A stretch of DNA of 64,000 nt from Armatimonadota bacterium (GCA_029553475.1 JAKPKV010000173.1:1-64000); one strand, 5' to 3'. Positions 27,170 through 37,326 are shown, numbered from the stretch's first letter. Notes: generated by a model not told the origin, from the letters alone. A program made the numbers and translations.

Positions 27170-30100
27170 ATGACACACGCACGCGTACTGATGCTTTGTC
27201 TGTCGGTGCTGCTGGCGGCGCTGCTGCCGGCGCAGGAGCCGGTGACATTGACGTTCGACCGGCCGGAGGCCGCCGGCATCAGCGGATTCCGCGCGATGTG
27301 GGACACGCCGGTGGTCTGCGGCCCCGATGGCCTCACCAGGATCGTGGATAAGGGCCAGTTCGGCAAGGCGCCGTCGGCATACTGGTCGCCCGCGCAGCGC
27401 AAGGACGGCGAGCCGGGCGCCTACGTCTTCGACGCCATCCACCGCGGCCTGCTGGTGCGTTTCCCCGGCGCGGCGGCGGCGATCGCCGCCCAGCTTGGCA
27501 AGGGCTATGCCGTCAGCAAAGTCGAGCTGATCCTCCCCTTCAAGGACACCGAGTTCTGGCCGGACGGGTATGCCGACCCGTCCGGCATGTCCTTCATGGG
27601 CGACCGCTGGGTGAAGAATCCGCCGCAATGGCACGCGCTGGTCTGGGCGCTGCGCAAGCCCTGGGTGGCCGACCCCGAGCTCGGCCCCACCTTCAACGCC
27701 TACCTCAACGGCGCCGGCTACTGGGCGAAATTCGGCGCGCAGGACGAAAAGGCGGACCGTTTTCCGCAGCGCTTCGGCCCGGCGGAAGTGTCGCACAAGA
27801 ACGTCGAGGGCCGGGTGGACGTCACCGCCATGCTGACGAGCGCCGATTTCGCCCCCACCCTCGCGGCGCGCCTGCGCCAGCTGGAGTACAGCGGCTTTTT
27901 GGTGCGCAAGTGGGAGACCTACGACACCCGCTACAAGGACGGGTGGAACGGCTACGAATATGGCCCGGCCATCGGCGGGCGCGGCATCCTCATCCACGCG
28001 CCGAAGCTCGCGGTCACCTTCACCCCGGCGAAGGCGGAGAAACTGGACGCGAAAGCCCTGGCGTTCGACACCCGCGCCTACGCCGCCGGGCTGCGCGCGA
28101 AGGGCGGCGACGGCAAGCCGACGGCGGTGCTGCCCTCCCCCGAGGAGATCACGCGGCTGGCGGCGAAATACGGCCTGGCGCGCCCCGCGACGATGCCGGA
28201 CTGGCAGTGGCAGCGCGTGCAGGAGCTGGCCGCCGCCGACCCGAAGCATCCGGCCTTCCAGTATCCCACGGCCCCGGACGCCTACCATAAATGGCTGGAT
28301 GGGATCCTCAGCCAGCCCTACCGCAACTTCATCGGCCACCTCACCCCTTTCAGCGCCATCGAGGCGCTGCAATACGGCGAAAGCTGGCCGGCGCCGGTGC
28401 GCGAGCACATGGTGCGCTACTGGGACGCCTGGCTGATGCCCGGCCGCCCCGCCAGCGAGCTGGTGCACCCGCAGGGCATTCACGGCGACGATAACCAGAA
28501 ATACCTGGCGCGCACCGGCGACTGGCGCGGCAACACCAGCTTCTACCGCGCCGGCTACACCCGCGAGATGTCCACCATGAACTTCAACCACGTGGCGGTG
28601 ACGGGCGCGCTGCTGGGCGGGCGGCTCACCGGCATCACGGAAGCCATCGCTGACGGCCGCTTCGGTCTGGAAAACCTGCCGCTGCGCCTGTGGAGCTGGT
28701 ACGACGGCTCCACCCAGGAATCCATTGACCACTACTATCTCACCCTCACCATGCTGGCGCAGAAGGAGTTCGCCAACTGGGGGCCGGACGTCATTGACCG
28801 CATGATGGGCCGCAGCATGCTCACCAAGACGGTGGACGAGCTGACCGGCGCCTATCACCCCGGCCTGCGCCGCTTCATCGCCACCAGCGGGCGCACCGGC
28901 ATCGGCTACGTGCTGGCGATTCAGGACGGCACCAAGCACATCGTGCACACCCTCTCGCACAGCGGCGCTCTCACCGACCTCGGCAAGGCGACGACGGTGG
29001 GCGGCATGCCGGTGCTCGGCCACGACGGCCCGCCGGCGATGATCGCCGCGCAGGCGCTGGTCTCGCCCTTCGGCGATGACTGGACCGCCTACATGGTGGA
29101 TGAGAAGCCGCTGCCCTTCTACATCACCAACAGTTATAAACAGTGGGGCGGCTACGCCGCCACGCCGCTGCAGCGCCGCGCCTACATGGGCGTCAATTAC
29201 GGCGTGGCCAGCCAGGACGTGGTGCGCAACGAGACGGTGCCCTTCATGGCGCAGTGGCGGCGCGAGGCGAAGCAGGTGACCACCGCCGGCGAGCTGGGCA
29301 CGCTCATCGGCCGCTACGGCATCAATAAGACGAACCTGCTGGACAGCCTCTATCACGGCACCACGCAGTCCAACGCCAACGGCAGCGTGCATACCTACGG
29401 CAGCTACACCTACGCCATGCAGCACCAGAACAAGCTGCTCGTCTTCACCAGCCCGAACAAGGGGCTGAAGGCGGACGAATACCCCGGCACCTTCCCGGCG
29501 GAGGTGAAGAGCCTGCAGACCACGCTGGGGCTGATGAATTTCCAGGACAAGCCGACGTGGGAGATCCGCGTGGACGGCCAGCCGGTGACGGCCTACCCGG
29601 TGCGCGTGCGCGCCGGCCAGCAGATCGCCATCCGCGACGGGGTGACCTACCTCGGCATCACCCCGCTGCCCTCCACCGACCTGGGGCGCGCGGAGGAAGT
29701 GCTCATCACCAATGAGACCGGCCCGGAGGTGCTGATGCAGGGCGGCGGCAAGGCGAAGCCGGCGCTGCTCATCGAGCAGTATAACTTCAAGTCGGACGCC
29801 CCGATGCCGAAGGCACGGCAGGATTCCGACGAGGTGGCGCTGGCCTACGGCGGCTTCGCCATCGAGCTGGGCGACGAGAAGGAATACGGCTCCTTCGACC
29901 GCTTCCTCGCCCACCTGCGCGCCGCGAAGCTGGACGCGCAATGGGACGCGAACGCGAAGGTGCTGGGCGTCACCTGGCGCACCGGCGACGACACCATCGA
30001 GTGCGGCTTCAAGCCGGAGTACCAAGGCGGGCGGACGGACGCCTGCTTCCCCTACCGCCGCGTGAACGGCGCCTACGCCTACCTGCCGCCGGGGGTGGAG

Positions 30101-31126
30101 CGCGACAGCACCCTCACCGCCATGAGCCGCCTGGGGCGCATCGAGAAAAACGGCGCCGTCCTCACCAATGAGCCGGGCCGCATGGGCTACCTGCAGACGG
30201 AGCCGAACACCGGCACCTACGCCGGCCACAACCCGCTGCCGGATGCCACGCTCTGGTCGCTGGAAGCGCCCGGCGGGGTGAAGGTGGGCGCCGACGGGCG
30301 CCTGGGGCTGGCGCGGGTGGTGGTGCGCCCGCGGGAGAATCGGCTCTGGGTGGACTACGCGGCGAAGGCCGAGCAGAACAGCACAGACATGGCTACCGCG
30401 CTGGTGGTCTTCGGCCTGAAAGGGCAGCCGGGGGTGACGCGCAACGGCTTCCGCGTCACCGACGCCGTGCCCATGACGGTGGACGGCACGCCGGCCTGGG
30501 TGATCCCGCTGACGGAGGGGATGCCGAAGGCGGCGCTGCACCAGGTGCCCGCGCGCTACGCCCGCGCCCAGCAGGTCTTCACCATGACGGACCGGCCGGA
30601 TACCACCGCCCACATGATCCAGGACTGGCTGCTCGTCGGCCCCTTCGACAACGCGAAGGGGGCGGGCTTCGCGACCGCCTTCGGCCCGGAGCAGGACCAG
30701 ACGAAAGCGGCCTATCCCGGGCTGGGCGGGAAAGAGGTGGCGTGGGCGCGCGCGATCCGGCCGGGGCAGCCGGCGCTGGGCAAGGGCGCCGTCAACCTGC
30801 GCGGCCGCTTCGCCGGCGTGAATGACGACGCGACCGCCTACGCGCTGACGAAGATCACCGCGGACCGCGACCGCACCGTCACCCTCTTCACCGGCAGCGA
30901 CGACACCATCACCGCCTGGGTGAACGGGGAGCAGGTGCTGGCGAAGAACGTCTACCGCGGCGCCGCCCCCGATCAGGACCGCGCCGACATCCAGCTCAAG
31001 AAGGGCGAGAACGCGCTGCTGCTGAAGATCTGCCAGGGCACCGGCGGCTGGGAATTCTACGCCCGGCTGGGCGACGAATTCGGCCTGCCCGTCACCGACG
31101 GCATCACCTACGGCTTCGGACCGTAG
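27170..31126 (+). CDS. Giant secreted protein of unknown function with C-terminal jelly-roll-like domain
   Basis: A 1318-aa exported protein with a signal peptide (residues 1-20, MTHARVLMLCLSVLLAALLP). A beta-rich N-terminal part (to about residue 270) contains FRAMWDTP and GLLVRFPGAA. A helical middle part follows with TMNFNHVAVTGALLGG and LWSWYDGSTQESIDHYY, which has the look of an alpha/alpha catalytic core in a polysaccharide lyase or hydrolase, though I cannot name one. A second beta-rich part holds YLPPGVERDSTLTAM and LVVFGLKGQPG. The last 190 residues form an extra domain (DWLLVGPFDNAK, TAWVNGEQVL, LKKGENALLLKI) typical of carbohydrate-binding jelly rolls. A GAGGGGGGT ribosome site precedes the ATG. 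It is a paralogue of the next gene. Confidence 0.85.
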   Translation: MTHARVLMLCLSVLLAALLPAQEPVTLTFDRPEAAGISGFRAMWDTPVVCGPDGLTRIVDKGQFGKAPSAYWSPAQRKDGEPGAYVFDAIHRGLLVRFPGAAAAIAAQLGKGYAVSKVELILPFKDTEFWPDGYADPSGMSFMGDRWVKNPPQWHALVWALRKPWVADPELGPTFNAYLNGAGYWAKFGAQDEKADRFPQRFGPAEVSHKNVEGRVDVTAMLTSADFAPTLAARLRQLEYSGFLVRKWETYDTRYKDGWNGYEYGPAIGGRGILIHAPKLAVTFTPAKAEKLDAKALAFDTRAYAAGLRAKGGDGKPTAVLPSPEEITRLAAKYGLARPATMPDWQWQRVQELAAADPKHPAFQYPTAPDAYHKWLDGILSQPYRNFIGHLTPFSAIEALQYGESWPAPVREHMVRYWDAWLMPGRPASELVHPQGIHGDDNQKYLARTGDWRGNTSFYRAGYTREMSTMNFNHVAVTGALLGGRLTGITEAIADGRFGLENLPLRLWSWYDGSTQESIDHYYLTLTMLAQKEFANWGPDVIDRMMGRSMLTKTVDELTGAYHPGLRRFIATSGRTGIGYVLAIQDGTKHIVHTLSHSGALTDLGKATTVGGMPVLGHDGPPAMIAAQALVSPFGDDWTAYMVDEKPLPFYITNSYKQWGGYAATPLQRRAYMGVNYGVASQDVVRNETVPFMAQWRREAKQVTTAGELGTLIGRYGINKTNLLDSLYHGTTQSNANGSVHTYGSYTYAMQHQNKLLVFTSPNKGLKADEYPGTFPAEVKSLQTTLGLMNFQDKPTWEIRVDGQPVTAYPVRVRAGQQIAIRDGVTYLGITPLPSTDLGRAEEVLITNETGPEVLMQGGGKAKPALLIEQYNFKSDAPMPKARQDSDEVALAYGGFAIELGDEKEYGSFDRFLAHLRAAKLDAQWDANAKVLGVTWRTGDDTIECGFKPEYQGGRTDACFPYRRVNGAYAYLPPGVERDSTLTAMSRLGRIEKNGAVLTNEPGRMGYLQTEPNTGTYAGHNPLPDATLWSLEAPGGVKVGADGRLGLARVVVRPRENRLWVDYAAKAEQNSTDMATALVVFGLKGQPGVTRNGFRVTDAVPMTVDGTPAWVIPLTEGMPKAALHQVPARYARAQQVFTMTDRPDTTAHMIQDWLLVGPFDNAKGAGFATAFGPEQDQTKAAYPGLGGKEVAWARAIRPGQPALGKGAVNLRGRFAGVNDDATAYALTKITADRDRTVTLFTGSDDTITAWVNGEQVLAKNVYRGAAPDQDRADIQLKKGENALLLKICQGTGGWEFYARLGDEFGLPVTDGITYGFGP

Positions 31127-31180
31127 GCACGAGCCGTACCACGGCATGGACGGTCGCGCGTGCAGCCGTCGGAGGGTATG

Positions 31181-34100
31181 ATGCGACACCTGCGCTCGTG
31201 TGCACTACTGCTGCTGCCGCTGCTGGCGCTGTACGGCGCGGAGCCCGTCGTCCTCACGCTGCCGGCGGTGGAGACGGCCGGCATCAATGGTTTTCGCGCG
31301 CACTGGGACCGCCCGCAGCCGGACGCGCTGGTCTTTGACGCCGTGCATCGCGGCCTGCTCGTGCGCTTCCCCGGCGCCGCCGAGCAGATTGCCGCGCAGT
31401 TGGCGAAAGGCTATCGCCTCGAAAAAGCGGAGCTCATCCTGCCGTTCAAAGACACCGAATTGCTCATCGGCAACGCTGGCTACCACCAGCGGCTCAGTTT
31501 CGGCGCGCATGAGCTCTACCAGCGGTTGCTCCCCCAGTGGCATGCCGTCGGCTGGGCGCTGCGCAAACCATGGACGGCGCACAAGGAGAGCGGACCGACG
31601 TATAACGCCTACCTCAATAGCGCCGGCTACTGGGCCACCTACGGCGCGCAGGATCCGCACACGGACCGTTTTCCCCGGCAGTTCGGACCGGTAGAGGTGT
31701 CGGCGGGCGCCGCGCCGCCACCGCGCGCGATACCTGACCCGAATGATCCTGAAAATAAGGGGGTCATGGATGCCGCGCGCCCGAAACGCGAGCCGGTGCA
31801 TGGCCGCATGGATATCACCGCCACCCTGACGGAGCCTCTCTACGGCGCCACGCCGGGCGCGCGCCTGCGGCGGCTGGAAGAATGCGGCTTCCTGCTGCGC
31901 AAGTGGGAGGTGTATGACTGGCGGTTCCGCGAGTCCGGTCAGGGCGCGTATGAGTGGGCGGTGGCCACCGGCGGGCGCGGCATCATCATCAACCCCCCGC
32001 AGCTGGAAGTCACGTTCGTCCCCGCTAGGCCGGAGACGGTCACGCTGCCCCCGTCCACCGACCTGGCGGCCCTCGCGAAGACGCTGGCCGACACCGGCGC
32101 CGGCGGCGCCCCCACCGCGGTAGTGCCCGATGCCGACGGCCTGCGTGCCATCCTCGAGGGGCTGACCCAGCGCCAGCCCGCCTGGATGCCGGACTGGCAG
32201 TGGGCGCGGGTGCGGGAGCTGCAGGCGCACGGCGGCTTCGGGGTGCCCGATACCCCGGAGGCGTACGGGCGATGGCTTGACGAGATGCTGGCCGACCCCC
32301 CGCGCTACTGGAACGGCTGGGACGTGCCCGACCGTCTGCTGCTCTGGTATATGTATGGCGATGCCATGCCTGAGCCGGTGCGCCAGCACTGGCGCAGCTA
32401 CTGGGACGCCTGGCTGCTGCCCGACCGCAAGACCAGCGAGTTCGTGCATCCGCAGGCCGTCGAACTCTGGTACAAAGGCCGTAATAAGTATTATGAAGAT
32501 ACCGGCGACTGGCGCGGCAATGCCAGTTTCTATCGCGATGGCTATTGCTATGCCATGTCTACGATGAACTTCAATCATACCGCGGCGATGGGCGCGCTGC
32601 TCGGCGGGAACATCATCGGCGCGGAATACGCCATGGCGGACGGACGCCACGGGCTGGAACATTTCCCCCTGCGCCTGTGGGCCTGGTATGACGGCTCCAC
32701 CCAGGAGTCTATTGACCACTACTATTTCGCGATCACGGTCAGCGACCAGAAGGTCTTCGCCGACTTCGGCCCCACCCATTTTGACCGCATGCTGGGTCGC
32801 AGCATGCTGGCGAAATCCATGGAGGAGCTGACCACCGCCTACCACCCCGGCCTGCGCCGCTTCCTCAGCACCTCCAGCCGCACCACCCTCGGCCACGTCT
32901 TCCTCACCCAGGAAGGTTTGCAGCACGTGATGCACACCCTCTCGCGCCAGGGCGCGCTGCACGATGCCGACCGCGGCACCGTGCAGGGCATGGAGGTCTT
33001 CGGGCATAACGTGCCGCCCGCGCGCGTGGCCCAGCAAACGATGACCGGGCCGTGGGCGCCGGAATGGGTCTCCCATATCGTGGACGACAAGCCGCTGCCT
33101 TTCCAGATGACCGCGGCCTACAAGCAGTGGGGGGCATATGCGAAAAATCCGCTGTGGAAGCGCACCTACCTGGGCCGCCATTACGGCATCGGCACCCAGG
33201 ACATCTGCGGCAGCCCCACGCCGGTGATGGCCTACTGGCGCCGTCAGGATACTCCGGTGGAGCGCCTGGAGGACTGCGTCACGCTGCTGGCACGGCCGGG
33301 CATCAACACCACCAACCTCATCACCACCGACGGCGGCGGGCTGGATCCGCAGGGCGGCCTCGGGACGCTGCACCACCGGAATACCGTGCTGATGGTCACC
33401 AGTCCGTACCGGCAAAACAGCCATGAGAAGATCACCAGCCTGCAGACGACGCTCGGGCTCTTCAATTTTCAGCCGACACCGACCTGGGAGATCTATCTCG
33501 ACGGCGCGCGGGTGACGCAATTCCCCGCCGCCGCGCAGCACAGTCAGCGCATCATCATCCGGGATGGGGTGAGCTACCTGGCCGTCATCCCCATCCCCGC
33601 GACCGACCTGGGTCGCATTGACGAGGTGCGCCTGACCACCGACAATCCGAAGGCGAAGCTGGACGTGAAGCACGACGCCGCGGTCGCGCCCGCGCTGCTG
33701 ATCGAATCCTTCAACCTTCGCCGGCCGCCGGTGACGAACGAGAAACCCGGCGACGACCCGGAAGAAGGGATGATGGGCGACATTGCCCCGCTGCCCGAGG
33801 GATATTATGAGATCAAGGAGCGGGTGGAGAAGTTCTGGGCCGGGCACGACCAGGCATACGGCGGCTTCGCGCTGGAGTTCGGCGATGTGAGCGAGTTTCC
33901 GACCCTGGCCGACTTCCAGCGGCATATCGCGGCGGCGAAGCTGGATGTCCGCTTCGAGAAGACGACGAATGTGGTGACGGTGACCTACGCCAGCGGCGGC
34001 GACACGCTGGTCGCCGGCTTTGACACCGTGCGCCACCAGTTCACGACACGGACCGTCAACGGCGCCTGGCCCTACTTGCCGGAGGGATTGGAGCGCGACA

Positions 34101-34567
34101 GCACCCTCACCCAGCAGGGCCGCACCGGCCGGCTGGAGAAAAACGGCGCCGTGCTCACCCATGAGCCGGGCCGCGTGGCCTACCTGCAGACGGAGCCCAT
34201 CACCGGCACCTACGCCGGCTTCAATCCGCTGCCGGACGCGCAGCGCTGGGCGCTGGAGGCGCCGGGCGGCGTGACAGTCAGCGCCGACGGCCGGCTGGGG
34301 TTGGCGCGCGTCATGCTGCGGCCGAAGGCGAACAGGGTCTGGGTGGATTACGCGGCCAAAGACGATCAGCACGGCGCCGAGATGGCCACCGCGCTGGTGG
34401 TGTTCGGGCTGCAAGGACAGCCGACGATTGAGCGCAACGGCGCCCGCGTGGCCGATGCCGTCGCGATGACGGTGGACGGCAAGCCGGCGTGGGTGATTCC
34501 GCTGCGCGAGGGGATGACGCAGGAGGCGCTGGCCGCCGTGCCCGCGCGTTACCGCCGTGCCCAGTAG
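31181..34567 (+). CDS. Giant secreted protein, paralogue of the preceding gene without its C-terminal domain
   Basis: A 1128-aa exported protein with a signal peptide (residues 1-17). It is similar to the preceding protein along almost its full length; the best-conserved part is STMNFNH, LRLWAWYDGSTQESIDHYY, GRSMLAKS and TAYHPGLRRF. Relative to the first it lacks about 30 residues near the N-terminus, has a 20-residue insertion near residue 185, and ends in VPARYRRAQ where the first reads VPARYARAQQVF and continues for 190 residues. ATGs at 31178 and 31181 compete; GGAGGG at 31171-31176 suits 31181. It starts 54 nt after the first gene, so the pair is probably one operon. The last 19 nt overlap the convergent URO-D gene. 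Confidence 0.85.
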   Translation: MRHLRSCALLLLPLLALYGAEPVVLTLPAVETAGINGFRAHWDRPQPDALVFDAVHRGLLVRFPGAAEQIAAQLAKGYRLEKAELILPFKDTELLIGNAGYHQRLSFGAHELYQRLLPQWHAVGWALRKPWTAHKESGPTYNAYLNSAGYWATYGAQDPHTDRFPRQFGPVEVSAGAAPPPRAIPDPNDPENKGVMDAARPKREPVHGRMDITATLTEPLYGATPGARLRRLEECGFLLRKWEVYDWRFRESGQGAYEWAVATGGRGIIINPPQLEVTFVPARPETVTLPPSTDLAALAKTLADTGAGGAPTAVVPDADGLRAILEGLTQRQPAWMPDWQWARVRELQAHGGFGVPDTPEAYGRWLDEMLADPPRYWNGWDVPDRLLLWYMYGDAMPEPVRQHWRSYWDAWLLPDRKTSEFVHPQAVELWYKGRNKYYEDTGDWRGNASFYRDGYCYAMSTMNFNHTAAMGALLGGNIIGAEYAMADGRHGLEHFPLRLWAWYDGSTQESIDHYYFAITVSDQKVFADFGPTHFDRMLGRSMLAKSMEELTTAYHPGLRRFLSTSSRTTLGHVFLTQEGLQHVMHTLSRQGALHDADRGTVQGMEVFGHNVPPARVAQQTMTGPWAPEWVSHIVDDKPLPFQMTAAYKQWGAYAKNPLWKRTYLGRHYGIGTQDICGSPTPVMAYWRRQDTPVERLEDCVTLLARPGINTTNLITTDGGGLDPQGGLGTLHHRNTVLMVTSPYRQNSHEKITSLQTTLGLFNFQPTPTWEIYLDGARVTQFPAAAQHSQRIIIRDGVSYLAVIPIPATDLGRIDEVRLTTDNPKAKLDVKHDAAVAPALLIESFNLRRPPVTNEKPGDDPEEGMMGDIAPLPEGYYEIKERVEKFWAGHDQAYGGFALEFGDVSEFPTLADFQRHIAAAKLDVRFEKTTNVVTVTYASGGDTLVAGFDTVRHQFTTRTVNGAWPYLPEGLERDSTLTQQGRTGRLEKNGAVLTHEPGRVAYLQTEPITGTYAGFNPLPDAQRWALEAPGGVTVSADGRLGLARVMLRPKANRVWVDYAAKDDQHGAEMATALVVFGLQGQPTIERNGARVADAVAMTVDGKPAWVIPLREGMTQEALAAVPARYRRAQ

Positions 34568-35676
34568 TCGTCCAGCCGCCGGTGCAGCGCCGTGATGCGT
34601 GCGGTATCCGCTGTCTTCCAGTACATGCCGGTGTAGGCAAACAGCAGGCGGGGATTCGTGTTCGCGCGGTCGAGATCGCGGCGGACGATCGCCTCGGCGG
34701 CGTCGAAATCCTCCGGCAGCTCCTGGCCGATGGCGAGGATGATGGGGCGGTCGCCGATCTCCGCCAGCGCGTCGTCCACGCTGATGGCCCCCGCCGCCGT
34801 CTTCTCGATGAAGCCCGCCTCCTGATACACCACGTTCGGCAGGTTGCGCATGGTGGCGTAGAAGACATGCGGGCCGCTGCAGGGGTGGATGGCGACCTGC
34901 CCGAACCGCTCCGCGATGCGGCGGTCGTGCGGCAGCACGTGCTCCAGATACATCGCCGGCGACAGCATATTCACCGAGCACTCGGCGATGCGGGCGCTGA
35001 CGCCGGGGAAGCGCGGGAAGCGCTCCGGGCCGATCCAGCGCTCCAACTGCTCGCGCACGGCGATGAAGAAGTCGGTGATGATGGTCATCAGCGCGGCGAA
35101 TTGCTCCGGCTCTTCATACGGGGCGAGGAAGGCGTCCGCGCCGAGGATCATGTGGGCGATGTTGAACGGCCCCTGCATGTCGGGGAGATTGATCTCGATC
35201 CACTCCGGGGTGAGCGCCTTCGCCGCCTCGATCGTCGCCCGCATCTCCGGGATGATGCCGCTCGTCTCCGGGTCGGGCATGCCCTCCGCCAGCACCGCCG
35301 CCAGCGGGCGGCTGCCCTTCGGCGTGTAGCCCAGTCCCGCGTCCAGCGCGATGCCGAAGGAGGCGGGCAGCGTGCCGGTGCCCTTGCCCAGGTTCAGCCG
35401 CGGGCGGATGGGGTTGTGCATCGGCAGCCCCCCGGTCATGCCGCGAATGGCGTCGAGCAGGCTGGCGTCCGCCGGTTTGGGCGCCGTCGGCTCCGTGCGC
35501 TCCATCACCTCGCCGGCGCCGATGTCCGGCCCGCGTCCCAGGTAGATGACCGGGTATGGGCGCGGCTCTCCACGCAGCACGTACGCCTCCGCGAGATCCA
35601 TCCGCCGCTCCGGATGGGCCGCCAGCGTCTCCGCCAGCTCCGCCACCGCGCGGGCGATGTCGTCGGTCATGCTCAT
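34549..35676 (-). CDS. Uroporphyrinogen decarboxylase (URO-D)-superfamily protein
   Basis: A 375-aa TIM-barrel protein of the URO-D/MtaA superfamily. It is not the classical HemE: it lacks the N-terminal RQAGR-type substrate loop, and resembles the abundant URO-D paralogues of unknown substrate in Armatimonadota, Planctomycetota and anaerobes, some of which are methyltransferases. Visible features include WIEINLPDMQGPFNIAHMIL and IHPCSGPHVF, the latter in the place of the zinc-binding HXC of methyltransferases. The start at 35676 follows GGGGGAG at a fair distance; 35679 and 35670 are also possible. Its stop lies inside the end of the convergent giant gene. Confidence 0.82.
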   Translation of the reverse strand: MSMTDDIARAVAELAETLAAHPERRMDLAEAYVLRGEPRPYPVIYLGRGPDIGAGEVMERTEPTAPKPADASLLDAIRGMTGGLPMHNPIRPRLNLGKGTGTLPASFGIALDAGLGYTPKGSRPLAAVLAEGMPDPETSGIIPEMRATIEAAKALTPEWIEINLPDMQGPFNIAHMILGADAFLAPYEEPEQFAALMTIITDFFIAVREQLERWIGPERFPRFPGVSARIAECSVNMLSPAMYLEHVLPHDRRIAERFGQVAIHPCSGPHVFYATMRNLPNVVYQEAGFIEKTAAGAISVDDALAEIGDRPIILAIGQELPEDFDAAEAIVRRDLDRANTNPRLLFAYTGMYWKTADTARITALHRRLDDYWARR

Positions 35677-35791
35677 CATGCTCCCCCTGCCGGGGGAGGA
35701 TTCGCGCCCGGCGGACGGGTCTCCTGCTCGCGGAGAAAAGCGGGAGCGCAATCTGGTGCATCGCCCGGCTGACGCCGCCCCCGCCGCCGGC

Positions 35792-36064
35792 TCACCCCGC
35801 CGCGTTCATGATGGCGTACAGGATGCCGAAGGCGGTCAGGCCGCCCAGCGCGACGCCCACCAGGCTGGTCACCAGCGCCGCGAGGCCGATGAGGGTGTAG
35901 CGCTGGCGCAGGCTCACGCCCGCGAGCACCGCGCCCACGATGCCGAGCAGCAGGCCGATGAACGGCACCCAGAAGAAGACGACGCTGGCGATGCCCAGCA
36001 CCAGCGCCGCGATGCGCTGCCCGTCCGCGGGGCGCGCCGCGTATTCCGGCTGTGACGTGGCCAT
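35792..36064 (-). CDS. Small membrane protein, DUF4190-like
   Basis: A 90-aa protein with two or three hydrophobic helices (ALVLGIASVVFFWVPFIGLL, then IGLAALVTSLVGVALGGLTA), matching the DUF4190 pattern of small membrane proteins. Function unknown. The ATG at 36064 begins MATSQPEYAARPADG; the frame is open further up without a start signal. It lies between the aminotransferase and the URO-D gene, all on the minus strand, and may be transcribed with them. Confidence 0.75.
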   Translation of the reverse strand: MATSQPEYAARPADGQRIAALVLGIASVVFFWVPFIGLLLGIVGAVLAGVSLRQRYTLIGLAALVTSLVGVALGGLTAFGILYAIMNAAG

Positions 36065-36147
36065 GATACTCCTCCCGCGCGGCCGGATGCCGCGCAGGGG
36101 AAGCATTCCCCGCGCCGGCGCGCGTCATCGGCGCGGATGTGCGCTTC

Positions 36148-37326
36148 TCACGCCGCTTTCGGCAATCGCGCGCGCGCCGGCAGCGCCACCTCCAGCACGG
36201 CGTCAATGACGCGCTCCACGTCGTCGTCGCGCAGGCGCGGGTGCAGCGGCAGGCTGAGCAGGCGCGTGAAGGCGTCGTAGGCGATGGGAAAATCCTCCGG
36301 CGCGTAGCCGTATTTGTCCCGGTAATACGGGTGCAGGTGGATGGGGATGAAATGCACCGAGGCGCCGATGTTGCGCGCCGCCAGCCCGGCGAGGAGGTCG
36401 TCGCGGGTGACGTCCGTCGCCTCCGGGCGCAGCCGCGGCACGTAGAGGTGCCAGGCATGCTCCACGTGCGGGCGCTCGACGGGAAGCTGGAACGCGTCGT
36501 AGACGCCGAAGGCCGCCTGATAGCGCGCCACCACCGCGCGGCGCCGCCGCTGGAACTCCGCCAGCCGGCGCAGCTGCCACAGGCCGAGGGCGGCCTGCAC
36601 GTCGGTCATGTTGTATTTGAAGCCGGGGTAGACGATCTCGTAGCGCCAGCTCCCGCCTTGATCGTAGCGCTTCCAGGCGTCGCGGCTCATGCCGTGCAGA
36701 CTGATCATCCGCGCGCGGTCGAGGAAATCCGGGTCGCCGGTGAGCATCCCCCCCTCGGCGGTGGTCATGTTCTTCGTGGCGTAGAAGCTGAAAGCGGCCG
36801 GATTATCGCCGCTGCCGATGTAGCGCCCCCGGTAGCGCGCGGGGATGGCGTGGGCGGCGTCCTCGATGAGCGCGAGGCCGTGCCGGTCGGCGGTGGCGCG
36901 CAGCGCGTCCAGTTCGGCGGGGTGGCCGGCGTAATGGACGGCGATGAGGGCGCGGGTGCGCGGCGTCACCGCCGCCTCCACGCGGGCGGGATCCATATTC
37001 AGCGTGTCCGGCTCCACGTCCGCCAGCACCGGCCGCGCCCCCACCTGCTCGATGACGTTCACCGTGGCGGCGAACGTCATCGGGGTGGTGATCACCTCGT
37101 CGCCGGGGCCGATGCCCAGCGTCGCCAGCGCGGTGTGCAGCCCGGCGGTGCAGGAATTCAGCGCCAGCGCCCCCGGCGCGTTTAGATAATCGGCGAACTC
37201 GCGCTCGAACTGCTTCGTCTTCGGCCCGGTGGTAATCCAGTCCGTCCGCAGCGTCGCCGCCACCTCGGCGATCTCGTCCTCGCCGATACACGGCGGCGAA
37301 AAGGGCAAAAACTCCCCCGTGGGCAT
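36148..37326 (-). CDS. DegT/DnrJ/EryC1/StrS-family sugar aminotransferase
   Basis: A 392-aa PLP enzyme that aminates a keto-sugar nucleotide. The PLP lysine is K185 in FYATKNMTTAEGG; EDAAHA (residues 155-160) provides the PLP-nitrogen Asp, and ITTGPKTKQFE is the common N-terminal motif. AGGAGG (37335-37340) is 8 nt before the ATG at 37326; the frame upstream covers repeat copy C. It is about 4 kb from the polysaccharide locus, which has its own DegT at 40255, so it may serve a second amino sugar such as perosamine- or bacillosamine-type. Cytoplasmic. Confidence 0.93.
   Translation of the reverse strand: MPTGEFLPFSPPCIGEDEIAEVAATLRTDWITTGPKTKQFEREFADYLNAPGALALNSCTAGLHTALATLGIGPGDEVITTPMTFAATVNVIEQVGARPVLADVEPDTLNMDPARVEAAVTPRTRALIAVHYAGHPAELDALRATADRHGLALIEDAAHAIPARYRGRYIGSGDNPAAFSFYATKNMTTAEGGMLTGDPDFLDRARMISLHGMSRDAWKRYDQGGSWRYEIVYPGFKYNMTDVQAALGLWQLRRLAEFQRRRRAVVARYQAAFGVYDAFQLPVERPHVEHAWHLYVPRLRPEATDVTRDDLLAGLAARNIGASVHFIPIHLHPYYRDKYGYAPEDFPIAYDAFTRLLSLPLHPRLRDDDVERVIDAVLEVALPARARLPKAA

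Noticed and set aside
27128-31189. 1353-aa minus-strand open frame over the first giant secreted gene
   Set aside because: Shadow frame: no signal peptide, atypical Val/Arg/His/Gly composition, whereas the plus-strand frame has a signal peptide, ribosome site and a paralogue.
31205-34981. 1258-aa minus-strand open frame over the second giant secreted gene and URO-D
   Set aside because: Shadow frame crossing two supported genes; composition typical of antisense reading.
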